64,000 nt of DNA from Salibacterium aidingense DSM 18341 (GCF_000429685.1 NZ_AUCI01000010.1:1-64000); one strand, 5' to 3'. Shown: positions 1 through 8,293, numbered from the stretch's first letter. Numbers and translations are program-made. Notes: a model not told the origin generated them from the letters alone.

Positions 1-326
1 AGGCGCATGACAAGATTTTTCGCTATATTGAACTGATTTACAACCGCAAGCGTATCCACAGTACCCTGAACTATTTGACCCCGGTGCAGTATTATAAACA
101 GCAGGTTCTGCGGAGTCGAGCGCCCGTAGAAACCTCCTAATGCAGGCAGGAGAGTACTTTTTTCCTTAACCACCGCTCTAGATGATAGAGCGGATGGGTC
201 AAGCGGTTTGAGCTTGACGCTTCCGCGGCATCATCTATCCTGACAGGTGGGAAAAAACCTGCGTCCGTTCCGTTTTATAACGGACAAATCATAAAAAAGG
301 GTGTCTACTTTCTTGACATAGATCCA
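1..326 (+). mobile_element. Right end of an IS3-family insertion sequence
   Basis: The window opens inside an insertion sequence. The first 140 bases encode the end of an IS3-type transposase. A non-coding tail of about 160 bases then leads to a probable terminal inverted repeat at about 302-326 that ends in CCA. IS3-family elements typically end in CA, and the right flank at 325-339 resumes a palindromic repeat that also occurs at 43058-43077, which fixes the element boundary. The tail holds a small hairpin with CCGCTCT/AGAGCGG arms near 174-194. The left end and first reading frame lie outside the window, so completeness and target duplication cannot be judged. Confidence 0.75.
3..140 (+). 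CDS. IS3-family transposase OrfB, C-terminal end (partial)
   Basis: An open frame enters from the left edge and stops with TAA at 138-140. It encodes 45 residues, including YIELIYNRKRIHSTLNYL followed by TPVQYY. This is the characteristic end of the DDE integrase core of IS3-family transposases, where the last catalytic Glu lies a little upstream of the YN.KR.HS..NY signature. Only the C-terminus is present here, so activity cannot be assessed. The protein would catalyse cut-and-circularise transposition of its own element. Confidence 0.8.
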   Translation, partial: AHDKIFRYIELIYNRKRIHSTLNYLTPVQYYKQQVLRSRAPVETS

Positions 327-446
327 TTTGTTCCGTTATTTATCTTTTTCCACCTCAAAGAAGTGATCTAGAGCCCGGATAGCGGAACAAATGTCCGAAA
401 AACCCGCCACTGGCCTCGAATTATGCCATTTAGCGGAATTAATGGC
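325..446. repeat. Nested palindromic dispersed repeat, copy 1 (IS-truncated)
   Basis: The arm CATTTGTTCCGTTAT at 325-339 pairs with ATAGCGGAACAAATG at 379-393 with a single G-T wobble. A third arm, GCCATTTAGCGGAATTAATGG, begins at 425. The block from about 391 to 446 aligns with 43131-43185 (shared GTCCGAAAAA, GGCC, ATT.TGCCATTTA.CGGAA, ATG.CC), so the two are diverged copies of one repeat. The expected outer GGA of the left arm is replaced by the IS end, so the IS inserted into or next to that arm. It lies downstream of ytkP, which is read toward it. Confidence 0.7.
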
Positions 447-498
447 CGCAAATAAGGCGCTGTCGGCAGAACAGGATTCTGGGAAAACGACATATTTC

Positions 499-1440
499 TT
501 AAGTATCGTCGTTCCTTTGAAAGAGGTCGGTGGAAAGATAACGTTCCCCGGTATCACAGGCGATAACGACGACGGTTTGGTCCGGTTTCATGGTTTTAGC
601 CGTTTCCATGCCGGCAAAACAGGCCGCGCCAGAGGATGGTCCGACGAGTATCCCTTCTTCCCGCGCCAGTCCTCTGGCAGCATGATAGGCATCTTCATCT
701 GATATTTTGTAAATGTGACTGTAAATATCCTGATTGAGTACTGGAGGAATAAAACCAGGGCTGGTTCCGACCAGTTTGTGGGGCCCCGGGTTTCCTCCGG
801 ATAAAACTGGGGACCCGAAAGGTTCGACGACGTGGATCGTTACTTCCGGGTAATATGTTCTTAAAGCTTCTCCGGTACCGGTAATAGTACCGCCTGTGCC
901 GGAGGCTGCCACAAACGCGCCGAGTGGTTTTCCGAGCTCGTCCATTGCTTCTTTTATTTCTTCGGCTGTGCCTGTCCGGTGGGCATCCGGATTGTCTTCA
1001 TTTTCAAACTGCATTGGCATAAAACTGCGGGGGATTTCTTCGACTAATTCGTGGGCTCTTTCGATGGCTCCCGGCATTTTTTTAGAACCGGGGGTTAATT
1101 CGACTTCTGCTCCATAGGCCTTCAGTAAATTGATTCGTTCCTGAGACATAGTATCAGGCATGACGAGAATGGAACGGTAGCCTCTTGCCGAAGCATTCAT
1201 GGCGAGTCCAATTCCTGTATTTCCAGAAGTTGGTTCGATGATGACAGAGTCCTCTTTCAGAAGACCTTTTTTCTCTGCCTGGACGATCATATTTTTTGCA
1301 GCTCGATCCTTGACGCTGCCACTGGGATTTTGAAATTCAAGTTTTAGATACACTTGAGCACCCCCAGCTTCGGGAAGCCGGTTCAGTTTCACAAGCGGCG
1401 TATCGCCCACAAGATCCGACATATTATTTACAACTCGCAT
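499..1440 (-). CDS. ytkP: Cysteine synthase-like PLP enzyme (YtkP)
   Basis: A 313-residue fold-type II PLP enzyme of the O-acetylserine sulfhydrylase family, which normally makes cysteine from O-acetylserine and sulfide in the cytoplasm. The PLP lysine is K44 in SGSVKDRAA, the substrate loop TSGNTG is at 71-76 and the phosphate-binding GTGGT is at 181-185, all intact. Length is normal. An AAGGAAG ribosome binding site precedes the ATG. It is divergent from thpR (ytlP), the same pairing as ytkP-ytlP in B. subtilis, which favours the YtkP assignment over the main CysK. Substrate specificity (cysteine synthase, cystathionine beta-synthase or other) is inferred only from family. Confidence 0.8.
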   Translation of the reverse strand: MRVVNNMSDLVGDTPLVKLNRLPEAGGAQVYLKLEFQNPSGSVKDRAAKNMIVQAEKKGLLKEDSVIIEPTSGNTGIGLAMNASARGYRSILVMPDTMSQERINLLKAYGAEVELTPGSKKMPGAIERAHELVEEIPRSFMPMQFENEDNPDAHRTGTAEEIKEAMDELGKPLGAFVAASGTGGTITGTGEALRTYYPEVTIHVVEPFGSPVLSGGNPGPHKLVGTSPGFIPPVLNQDIYSHIYKISDEDAYHAARGLAREEGILVGPSSGAACFAGMETAKTMKPDQTVVVIACDTGERYLSTDLFQRNDDT

Positions 1441-1615
1441 AGGTTTGACACTTCCTTTTTAAACATCGCCCTTGTAAAATTCATCTTAACATATCCATCC
1501 TCCTTCCTCCTATCCGTAAACAGGGTAAGACTAAAGGAAAGGCTGTATTTAGCCAAAGTTCGATGGTTTCGATATAATGAAGGCAGGACATGCTCCGCAG
1601 ACAAGGAGGAATAAG

Positions 1616-2182
1616 ATGGATTTTCATTACTTTCTGGCTCTGCCTGTCCCGGCGGAGGCCGGAGAAACCATAGCTCAATGGACGCAGAAAGCGAAATCTT
1701 CTCTGTCTTTTAAAAAATGGGTGCATAAAAACGATTATCATATTACCCTATTTTTTTTGGGGGCCGCGTCTCAGGAAGCAGTAGACGGTGTATCTCATGC
1801 GATACGAAGACAAAGCAGGGAATTTCCGCGTTTTTCACTCAAGGCGGGGAAAACTGGATTTTTTGGGAGGCCGGAAGCCCCGAAAATCTTGTGGGCCGGG
1901 GTGGAAGGTCCCCAAGTATTACAACAATTACAAAGAAGAGTCTCTGAAGCGTGCGGTTCTTTTGGTTTTTCTAAAGAAACCCGGCCGTATCATCCGCATA
2001 TTACCATTGCCCGAAAATGGCAGGGAAATGATTCCTTTCCATCCCGAATAGAAACGGTACCTCCCTTGAAATCGATGAAGTGGACGGTGGAAGAGGTCGT
2101 CTTGTACCGGACCCATTGGCATACAGAACCTAAATATGAAGCAGTGGAAAAATTCCCATTAGCTGACGATATAGGAAAATAA
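1616..2182 (+). CDS. thpR: RNA 2',3'-cyclic phosphodiesterase ThpR (YtlP)
   Basis: A 188-residue 2H-phosphoesterase. The two catalytic HxT motifs are visible: HIT at 42-44 in YHITLFF and HIT at 128-130 in YHPHITIARKW. Family members hydrolyse 2',3'-cyclic phosphates on RNA ends and were first described as 2'-5' RNA ligases. I chose the ATG at 1616 because AAGGAGGA lies just upstream and the protein then begins FHYFLALP, as the family does; a longer frame from 1577 would start inside the promoter. A TATAAT at 1573-1578 supports a local promoter. It is divergent from ytkP. Confidence 0.88.
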   Translation: MDFHYFLALPVPAEAGETIAQWTQKAKSSLSFKKWVHKNDYHITLFFLGAASQEAVDGVSHAIRRQSREFPRFSLKAGKTGFFGRPEAPKILWAGVEGPQVLQQLQRRVSEACGSFGFSKETRPYHPHITIARKWQGNDSFPSRIETVPPLKSMKWTVEEVVLYRTHWHTEPKYEAVEKFPLADDIGK

Positions 2183-2221
2183 GCAGGCAGGCTAATGGCG
2201 TTTACTGGATAGAGGAGAAGC

Positions 2222-2590
2222 ATGATGGACGGCATTCGAATGATAGTACACATTGGCATTCTTTATTTATTTTACTACGCAGGTGTGTGGATTCAGGAAA
2301 CATTAAATACAGTGATACCCGGAAGTATTATAGGGATGCTCCTGTTATTGTTGTTTTTTTATGCAAAACTGGTAAAGCCGGCCTTGATTGAAAAAGGAGC
2401 AAATCTATTGCTCTCCCATATGCCTTTATTATTTCTCCCCGTCACCGCGGGAGTGATGGCACACTTTTCATTATTTGCCGGCAAAGGGCTGATCTTGGCC
2501 GTAATAGCTTATATCAGCACGCTGATTGTAATGCTGACGGCCGGATGGACGGCTCAGTGGCTGGTAAGAAGGAGGGAGTCTGATGGATGA
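2222..2590 (+). CDS. CidA/LrgA-family small membrane protein
   Basis: A 122-residue protein with four predicted membrane helices and the family signature IPGSIIGMLLL (about 32-42). CidA/LrgA proteins are holin-like. In Bacillus related pairs act in pyruvate uptake (PftAB) or in control of murein hydrolases and programmed lysis, and sequence alone does not say which. Start: ATG 2222 or ATG 2225 behind AGGAG at 2213-2217; the second has the better spacing. Its end overlaps the start of the CidB/LrgB gene by 8 bases, so the two are translated as a coupled pair. No LytR/LytS regulator is next to it. Confidence 0.85.
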   Translation: MMDGIRMIVHIGILYLFYYAGVWIQETLNTVIPGSIIGMLLLLLFFYAKLVKPALIEKGANLLLSHMPLLFLPVTAGVMAHFSLFAGKGLILAVIAYISTLIVMLTAGWTAQWLVRRRESDG

Positions 2591-3272
2591 GTGGGGAATT
2601 GCTCTTCCTGCGATCATAGGAACGGTCGCTGTTTATTATGGCAGCCGGGTTTTATACAAGCGGTTCCCTTTTCCGTTTCTCCTCCCCATTGTTACCGGTA
2701 CTGCCGTAATCGTGTTGTTTTTAGCGGCGGCCGGCATATCTTATCCTGCGTACATGATTGGGGGAAAATGGATTGAACATTTGCTTGGACCGGCAGTAGT
2801 GGCACTCGCCATCCCCTTATATAAACAAAGAGAAGTTTTGAAAATGTATGCTGTTCCTGTAATGGGTGGGGTAACCGCTGGAGCGGCGGCCGGCATTCTC
2901 TCCGGATATTTCCCGGCAAAATGGGCTGGCATCGAGGAGAATCTTATCGCGGCAGTTCTCCCCAAATCTGTAACAACTCCTGTTGCCATGGAGGTCTCTG
3001 CTTCTACCGGCGGGGCACCGGCCCTGGCCGCTGTGTTTGTGATGGTCGCCGGAATCGGCGGTGTCGTGTCCGCTGCCGCGTTTTTTAAATGGTGCGGCAT
3101 TCGGCATGAATTAGCGAGAGGCATCGCTTTAGGAAGTGCTTCTCATGCCATAGGAACCGCGAAGGCTCTGGAGAATGGGGAACGAGAAGGAACAGCAAGT
3201 TCGGTTGCAATGACGTTAAGTGCCGTTTTGATTTCTGTCCTTATCCCTTCGCTGGCATTTATTTTGTTTTAA
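2583..3272 (+). CDS. CidB/LrgB-family membrane protein
   Basis: A 229-residue polytopic protein with about six to seven hydrophobic segments, matching the LrgB/CidB/YohK family in length and in motifs such as LLPIVTGTAVIV, LGPAVVALAIPLY, LPKSVTTPVAMEV and GSASHAIGTAKA. It is the partner of the preceding CidA/LrgA-type protein, with overlapping genes. The pair is thought to form a membrane complex for pyruvate or other metabolite transport, or for murein hydrolase control. The GGAGG Shine-Dalgarno lies inside the upstream gene (about 2572-2576). Function within the family cannot be resolved here. Confidence 0.87.
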   Translation: MDEWGIALPAIIGTVAVYYGSRVLYKRFPFPFLLPIVTGTAVIVLFLAAAGISYPAYMIGGKWIEHLLGPAVVALAIPLYKQREVLKMYAVPVMGGVTAGAAAGILSGYFPAKWAGIEENLIAAVLPKSVTTPVAMEVSASTGGAPALAAVFVMVAGIGGVVSAAAFFKWCGIRHELARGIALGSASHAIGTAKALENGEREGTASSVAMTLSAVLISVLIPSLAFILF

Positions 3273-3290
3273 TATAGAGGAGGCAGCAGT

Positions 3291-4229
3291 GTGGCTCATT
3301 TAATAAAACTAGAGGATTACACATCCCGATACCAACAGGATATCCAGCGTTATCTCAGCCAATTTTCCCGGTTGAAAAAGGAACGCTGGGAAAACATGAA
3401 ACGGGACTGGATCAAGGCAAACCGAAAAATGGATGAAACGGCGGAAGAAACCTTGGATGATTGGCTGGAAGAAAGGGAGAACGGGATTATTCACGCTGCG
3501 GTAAACCGCTTGAAAAACTTTTCGGGGAGACAGCGCTGGAACGAAAAAACGATGGAAATTGAAATGGAAGACGAGCTGATGTTTTATGAGGGAAAAACGC
3601 TGGATGAAGTAAAAGAATTATTTTTTGAAGATTTATTTTCAGCTCAGCTGCGGTGGGCAAGTGCCTCTATGTTGGAAGAATCCAGAATGGACCCAAAATA
3701 TAAATACGATCAGACGCTGCGTTTTCTCGTTCGTCAGCTGCCGGACAATTATATGATTATGTATTACCCGGTATTTTCCGTAGGCAAAGCACCTCTTGAA
3801 ATGGATATTATCATTCTTGCTCCTACGGAAGTCTATTGTTTGACGATGTTGACAGGAGAGACCAACAGCGTATTTGAAACATCCTCCGGCCGTTACTGGA
3901 ACGAATACGTTCATCAAAGCAGAAATCGGAGAGTCAATCCCGTTCTTTCCTTAAACCGCATGAGCAGTGTCATTAATTCCTTATTCAAAGAACACTCTTC
4001 GTCACTCGATGTCCGCCGGGTGGTGTGGGCTCCTTCTTCTATTATTGATCACCGGGCGGCAGGTATGAAAGCCGAGATGGTAGATAAAAGAAACCATCAG
4101 GAGTGGTTCGATAAAAGAAAGAAGAATCCATCTCCCGTGAAAAAAAATCAGCTTTATGCAGCGGAACTATTTCTGCAGCAAACACAGACTACCTCTTTTC
4201 GACGCAGAGATTTTATGGAAGAAGAGTAA
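3291..4229 (+). CDS. NERD-like domain protein of unknown function
   Basis: A 312-residue soluble protein starting at GTG 3291 behind GAGGAGG at 3277-3283. The first 115 residues are highly charged and helical. The middle part (about 150-215) looks like a nuclease-related NERD domain: MYYPVFSVGKAPLEMDIIILAP followed by YCLTMLTGE. The Asp of the core is present (EMDIII), but the downstream Glu-x-Lys expected of an active nuclease is not evident (CLTMLTG), so it may be inactive. No membrane segment is seen. It follows the CidB/LrgB-type gene by 18 bases and may share its transcript. I know no characterised role for it. Confidence 0.6.
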   Translation: MAHLIKLEDYTSRYQQDIQRYLSQFSRLKKERWENMKRDWIKANRKMDETAEETLDDWLEERENGIIHAAVNRLKNFSGRQRWNEKTMEIEMEDELMFYEGKTLDEVKELFFEDLFSAQLRWASASMLEESRMDPKYKYDQTLRFLVRQLPDNYMIMYYPVFSVGKAPLEMDIIILAPTEVYCLTMLTGETNSVFETSSGRYWNEYVHQSRNRRVNPVLSLNRMSSVINSLFKEHSSSLDVRRVVWAPSSIIDHRAAGMKAEMVDKRNHQEWFDKRKKNPSPVKKNQLYAAELFLQQTQTTSFRRRDFMEEE

Positions 4230-4404
4230 ATGGGGAGAAGGAAGACTTCTAGTTTTGGCCGGGCTCCCTCTCTATCTTTTTTGGAAAGCGAGCTTAGAAT
4301 AAAAAATCCAAATCATAGGACGTATAGCTGTACGTCCGTGATTCGGATTATGCATGGAGCAGCTTCCGGCCCTTTGTTCAATCGCCAGCAAGGGATTAGA
4401 ATCA

Positions 4405-5277
4405 TTAATTGAAGACAAGTGTTTTATTTTCGTGCACTAAAACTTTATCATTAATGTGCCAATCCACTGCTCGTGCCAGGGCAATTTTTTCAACATTGCG
4501 CCCGGCAATTTTTAATTGTTCTGCGGAGTACCGGTGATTGACACGGAGTACTTCCTGTTCAATAATCGGCCCTTCATCGAGATCATCTGTAATGTAGTGA
4601 GCGGTAGCACCGATAAGCTTTACGCCGCGGTCAAACGCTTTCTTATAAGGGTTGGCTCCGATAAAGGCAGGCAGAAAGGAATGATGGATATTAATGACTT
4701 TGTGCCGGTACGCTTGTACAAAATCACCAGAAAGAATCTGCATGTACCGGGCCAATACGATAAAGTCTATACCGTAATTCTGCAGGATCTCTTTTTGTTT
4801 TTGTTCTGCTTCAGGTTTGGTGTCTTTTGTGACCGGGACATGGTAAAAAGGTATCCCATAACTTTCGACAATATCCCGAAGGTGGTCGTGATTGCTTAAC
4901 ACAACAGGAATATCGACCTCGAGCTCGCCGGAACGCCATCTCCATAACAGTTCAAGCAGACAGTGATCTTCTTTGGATACAAAAACGGCCATTTTTTTCA
5001 TTTTTCTTTCCTGCTCAAGACGCCAGCTCATCTGAAAATCATCTGCTATCCTTGAGAAATCATTGCAGATATATTCATATCTTTCCTCGAAGGCGGGGAG
5101 GTTGAATTCAATTCTCATAAAAAACATCCCGCCTTCCGGATCGGTGCTGTATTGATCGGATTGGACAATATTTGCCTGCTGGTCGCGTAAATACTGCGAT
5201 ACGGCAGCTACGATACCAGGCTGATCGGGACAGGAAATGAGCAGCCGGGCCCGGTTTGATAGGTTTGTTTGATGCAT
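4405..5277 (-). CDS. purU: Formyltetrahydrofolate deformylase PurU
   Basis: A 290-residue enzyme that hydrolyses 10-formyltetrahydrofolate to formate and tetrahydrofolate, supplying formate for purine synthesis and balancing one-carbon pools. An N-terminal ACT domain (about 10-85, starting LLISCPDQPGIVAAV) precedes a formyltransferase domain (about 95-285). Catalytic residues are present: N196 and H198 in VINIHHSFLPAF, and D234 in DDLDEGPII. I chose the ATG at 5277 because GGAGGAAA lies just upstream on that strand; the frame is open for 25 further codons but that part does not resemble the family. It is convergent with the NERD-like gene. Confidence 0.93.
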   Translation of the reverse strand: MHQTNLSNRARLLISCPDQPGIVAAVSQYLRDQQANIVQSDQYSTDPEGGMFFMRIEFNLPAFEERYEYICNDFSRIADDFQMSWRLEQERKMKKMAVFVSKEDHCLLELLWRWRSGELEVDIPVVLSNHDHLRDIVESYGIPFYHVPVTKDTKPEAEQKQKEILQNYGIDFIVLARYMQILSGDFVQAYRHKVINIHHSFLPAFIGANPYKKAFDRGVKLIGATAHYITDDLDEGPIIEQEVLRVNHRYSAEQLKIAGRNVEKIALARAVDWHINDKVLVHENKTLVFN

Positions 5278-5593
5278 GAGATGTTTCCTCCAATGACAAA
5301 TCATAGATAACGTATTTACTATATCACTCCTTGGATGGAAAAAAAAGAACAACCTTTAGGAAATCGGCGGAGAGACGCTTAACTCCGGCCGCGAGGGAAC
5401 AGAGGTTAGCGTTGACGATGAAATAGTATCTTTGATAGTATTAAAATCGATTCACTCTTTTACGAGACGTATTCCATTCTAACATTAATACAGCGGATGG
5501 CATGGATGGAGCATTTGTCTGCTAATCCGCAGTTAACGCTGCAGAAAATAGAACGCAAGCTTCTGCTGTGCGCTATGGTTGAAAGATTAAACT
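5278..5593. other. Intergenic region between purU and ytmP, no gene recognised
   Basis: This 316-base gap between divergent purU and ytmP contains the purU ribosome binding site at its left edge. A frame reaching about 5634 from near 5424 would encode roughly 70 residues, with an internal ATG giving MAWMEHLSANPQLTLQKIE. It has no ribosome binding site I trust and does not clearly match YtzH, the small protein that neighbours ytmP in B. subtilis. No repeat, tRNA or riboswitch was recognised. Confidence 0.4.
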
Positions 5594-6397
5594 GTGAAAT
5601 CGAGGGTGAAGGTATTGGAACTTTTAGGAAATGAATGGACGGTTGAACCTGCAGGAGGAACTACCGGTGAAGCGTATATTGCCTGGGCAGGAGAGCAAAA
5701 GCTGTTCTTAAAGCGCAACTCTTCCCCTTTTTTAGCAGTACTTTCTGCCGAAGGAATAGTTCCGAAATTACTCTGGACTAAACGTCTGGAAAACGGGGAT
5801 GTTATTACAGCGCAGCGGTGGGTGCAAGGCCGGGAGCTGCGCTCATCGGATATGAACCGCCCGGATGTTGCCGGCCTGCTTAGTAAAATACATGCTTCAA
5901 GCGAATTGCTTGATATGTTTAAACGAATAGGAAATGAACCGCTGACCCCGTCTATCATTATCGAAAATCTGAGAAGACAGCTGGTGGAAGCAGGAGCCTC
6001 CTATTCGCTGTTTCAGGAGGCGATCCATTATTTATTGGCAGAGTATCCTGAAATGAGCTCTACCCACATGGTTGTCTGTCATTGTGATATTAATCATAAT
6101 AACTGGATGATTAATTCGGACAATGAACTTTATTTAATTGATTGGGATGGGGCGACAGTGGCCGATCCCGCGTTTGATCTGGGACTTTTATTATATGAAT
6201 ACATACCCGCTGAAGAATGGGAGTTATGGTTACGCCATTACGGGCTTCCTCTTACCAGTAATTTAAAGAAACGAATGCACTGGTACGTTATTTCGCATGC
6301 ATTGGATCATGCCCTTTATTATAAACGAAAGGAAAAGAAATACGAGGCCGCCTTATGGACCGATTACCTGCGCCAGTTATTATACGGCCGGATCTAG
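5594..6397 (+). CDS. ytmP: Choline/aminoglycoside kinase-like phosphotransferase YtmP
   Basis: A protein of about 260-267 residues with the kinase-like fold of choline and aminoglycoside phosphotransferases. The catalytic loop HCDINHNNW and the metal-binding segment LIDWDGATVADPAFDLG are intact, so it should bind ATP and phosphorylate a small molecule; the substrate is unknown. The start is uncertain: GTG 5594, GTG 5606 or TTG 5615 are in frame, the last with GAGGG at 5602-5606 at good spacing. It lies upstream of trmB, as in B. subtilis, and is followed by a terminator at 6419-6440. Confidence 0.83.
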   Translation: MKSRVKVLELLGNEWTVEPAGGTTGEAYIAWAGEQKLFLKRNSSPFLAVLSAEGIVPKLLWTKRLENGDVITAQRWVQGRELRSSDMNRPDVAGLLSKIHASSELLDMFKRIGNEPLTPSIIIENLRRQLVEAGASYSLFQEAIHYLLAEYPEMSSTHMVVCHCDINHNNWMINSDNELYLIDWDGATVADPAFDLGLLLYEYIPAEEWELWLRHYGLPLTSNLKKRMHWYVISHALDHALYYKRKEKKYEAALWTDYLRQLLYGRI

Positions 6398-6416
6398 AAA
6401 ACTGTAAAATGTAAAC

Positions 6417-6441
6417 GGCCCGGCGTCAGCCGGGTCTTATT
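6417..6441 (+). terminator. Terminator after ytmP
   Basis: The six-base GC stem CCCGGC/GCCGGG (6419-6424 with 6429-6434) encloses a GTCA loop and is followed by TCTTATTT. It lies 20 bases after the ytmP stop codon and separates ytmP from trmB. Confidence 0.6.
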
Positions 6442-6469
6442 TCAGTATATAGGAAAGCATAAATCTTGG

Positions 6470-6740
6470 GCGTTTTCGAGATCCAGCGCCCAGCCGCTCG
6501 GAGGCCCGCACGAGGGCCAGCAGGATGCAGGTCAGTTCGGTGCTGCCTCAGGACGAGGCGGTTTTAACCGACCCTCCTTTTACCTATACCTATGACGTTG
6601 TCACAGGACGTGACGCATGAAGTTGCCTCCATAAGAATCTTCTACGAAGACCACGAACGTCCTGTGGGAAACGGCGGTACTAGCACCCCTGTGCGTCGCA
6701 GAACCTGTCGCGGCTTCTGAGGGCGCTTGCGCTTTTCTTA
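6470..6740 (+). repeat. Structured intergenic repeat with AGGA-loop hairpins, copy R1
   Basis: The 363-base gap between ytmP and trmB is filled by a structured repeat. Its edges form a partial inverted repeat: AGCGCCC near 6485-6491 and GGGCGCT near 6720-6726, followed by TGCGCTTTTCTTA. Inside are hairpin I (6517-6531, CCaGC/GCaGG, loop AGGAT), GTCAG, an outer stem TCGGT (6537-6541) with ACCGA (6567-6571), and hairpin III (6545-6559, GCCTC/GAGGC, loop AGGAC) with the linker GGTTTTA. A further hairpin, GTCAC-AGGAC-GTGAC, lies at 6600-6614. The same plan recurs at 59161-59319. No protein-coding potential was seen. Confidence 0.7.
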
Positions 6741-6760
6741 TACATACAGGAGGAATGGCA

Positions 6761-7426
6761 GTGAGACTTCGCCGCAAACCATGGGCTAAGGAATGGATAG
6801 AGAAACATCCGGAATTTGTTATATCGAGTCCTTCTCAAATGGCTTCCCGCTGGGAAGAGATGTTTGGGAATAACAATCCGATTTATGTAGAAGTAGGGAC
6901 AGGCAAAGGAAAATTTATTGATAATATGAGTCGTGCATATCCTGATATTAATTTTATTGGTATTGAGAAGTTTGAGAGTGTGCTGGTCACGGGATTACAG
7001 CGGCTTCTCCAGGACCGGCAGAGTAATGTTCGCTTTATCCATGGAGATGTCATTCAATTGCTTGATTACTTTCAGTACGGGGAGGTGGACCGTTTATTTA
7101 TTAATTTTACAGACCCCTGGCCAAAAACAAGACATGAAAAACGAAGACTGACCTACAAGACGTATTTGTCCCTTTATGAGAAAGTATTAAGCGAAGAAGC
7201 AGAGATTCATATGAAGACGGACAATCAAGGATTGTTTGAATACTCGATAGAAAGTATGTCGAGATATGGAATGATGTTGAAAAATATATCGCTGAACCTT
7301 CATCAAAGCAAGAGGGAAGAAAATATTATGACAGAATATGAAGAGAAATTTGCACAAAAGGGACAACCGATTTTTCGCCTGGAGGCTTTATTCCCATCTA
7401 ATGATACACACTCGGGAGATGGTTAA
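6761..7426 (+). CDS. trmB: tRNA (guanine-N7)-methyltransferase TrmB
   Basis: A 221-residue SAM-dependent methyltransferase that makes 7-methylguanosine at position 46 of tRNAs. The SAM-binding motif EVGTGKGKF (about 44-52) and the family signature NFTDPWPKTRHEKRRLT are present, and the C-terminal TEYEEKF element is conserved. I chose GTG 6761 (MRLRRKPWA): AGGAGG at 6748-6753 sits 7 bases upstream, whereas the ATG at 6755 is only one base from it. The gene stands directly after the R1 repeat and is followed by ytnP. Confidence 0.93.
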   Translation: MRLRRKPWAKEWIEKHPEFVISSPSQMASRWEEMFGNNNPIYVEVGTGKGKFIDNMSRAYPDINFIGIEKFESVLVTGLQRLLQDRQSNVRFIHGDVIQLLDYFQYGEVDRLFINFTDPWPKTRHEKRRLTYKTYLSLYEKVLSEEAEIHMKTDNQGLFEYSIESMSRYGMMLKNISLNLHQSKREENIMTEYEEKFAQKGQPIFRLEALFPSNDTHSGDG

Positions 7427-7450
7427 CCTGAAAGGAAGGGGGATTTGCGG

Positions 7451-8293
7451 ATGGAACAATTAACGATAGGGGATTATACCCTCACCTGGCTGCGTGGAGG
7501 GGTAACACATCTAGATGGCGGAGCCATGTTTGGAGTAGTTCCGAAACCGCTTTGGTCAAAAAAATACCCGGTAAATGAAAAGAATCAGATTGAACTCCGC
7601 AGTGATCCGATTCTTATCCAGGGCCATGGTAAAACGATGCTAATGGAAGCAGGTCTCGGAAATGATAGATTCACCGAGAAGCAAAAGCGTAATTTTGGTA
7701 TTACGGAAGAATCATTGGTGGAAGAAGATCTTCAAAAGCTGGGATTGACAACAGCGGATATTGATGAAGTGCTTATGACCCACATGCATTATGATCATGC
7801 TGCAGGGCTGGTGAAATGGAAAGACGGCAGAGAGGTGCCGGCTTTTGAAAATGCTGTCATCTACACCTCGGCGCTGGAATGGGAAGAAATGAAAAACCCG
7901 AACATCCGGTCCGCCAGCACGTATTGGAAGCAGAATTGGAAGCCTGTAGAGCATAAAGTAAAAACGTTTGAAGAAGAACGCTCTCCTGCACCGGGCATTG
8001 TGCAGCGGAAAACAGGCGGCCACAGCAAGGGTATGAGCATCATCATGATTGAGCAGGGAGAAGATATGGTTATTCATATGGCAGATAATATGGGGACACA
8101 TGCCCATCAAAAAGTTTTATGGGTGATGGCTTATGATGATTACCCCATGGATTCTATAGCCATGAAACAGACGTATATGGACCTTGGCTATAACAATGAA
8201 GCATGGTATACATTTTATCATGATTATAAATACCGTGCTGTTCAATTTACTTCAAACGGAACGATACAAAATCAAGTGCTCCGCCAGGCATAG
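7451..8293 (+). CDS. ytnP: Metallo-beta-lactamase-fold lactonase YtnP
   Basis: A 280-residue metallo-beta-lactamase-fold hydrolase closely resembling B. subtilis YtnP, reported as a lactonase that degrades signalling lactones. The zinc motif HMHYDHAAG (HxHxDH) is intact, with further ligand candidates in TGGHSKG and HMADNMGTHAH. The N-terminal block GGAMFGVVPKPLWSKKYPVNEKNQI is typical. I chose ATG 7451 (MEQLTIGDYTLTW) over the in-frame TTG at 7445 because it matches the family start and the purine-rich AAGGAAGGGGG is well placed. Cytoplasmic location is inferred from the absence of a signal peptide. Confidence 0.9.
   Translation: MEQLTIGDYTLTWLRGGVTHLDGGAMFGVVPKPLWSKKYPVNEKNQIELRSDPILIQGHGKTMLMEAGLGNDRFTEKQKRNFGITEESLVEEDLQKLGLTTADIDEVLMTHMHYDHAAGLVKWKDGREVPAFENAVIYTSALEWEEMKNPNIRSASTYWKQNWKPVEHKVKTFEEERSPAPGIVQRKTGGHSKGMSIIMIEQGEDMVIHMADNMGTHAHQKVLWVMAYDDYPMDSIAMKQTYMDLGYNNEAWYTFYHDYKYRAVQFTSNGTIQNQVLRQA

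Noticed and set aside
4230-4412. 60-residue plus-strand frame after the NERD-like gene
   Set aside because: No family resemblance, poor ribosome binding site and random-looking composition; it begins right at the previous stop by chance.
5424-5634. Possible ytzH-like small gene before ytmP
   Set aside because: No reliable start or ribosome binding site, the frame overlaps ytmP, and likeness to YtzH is too weak.
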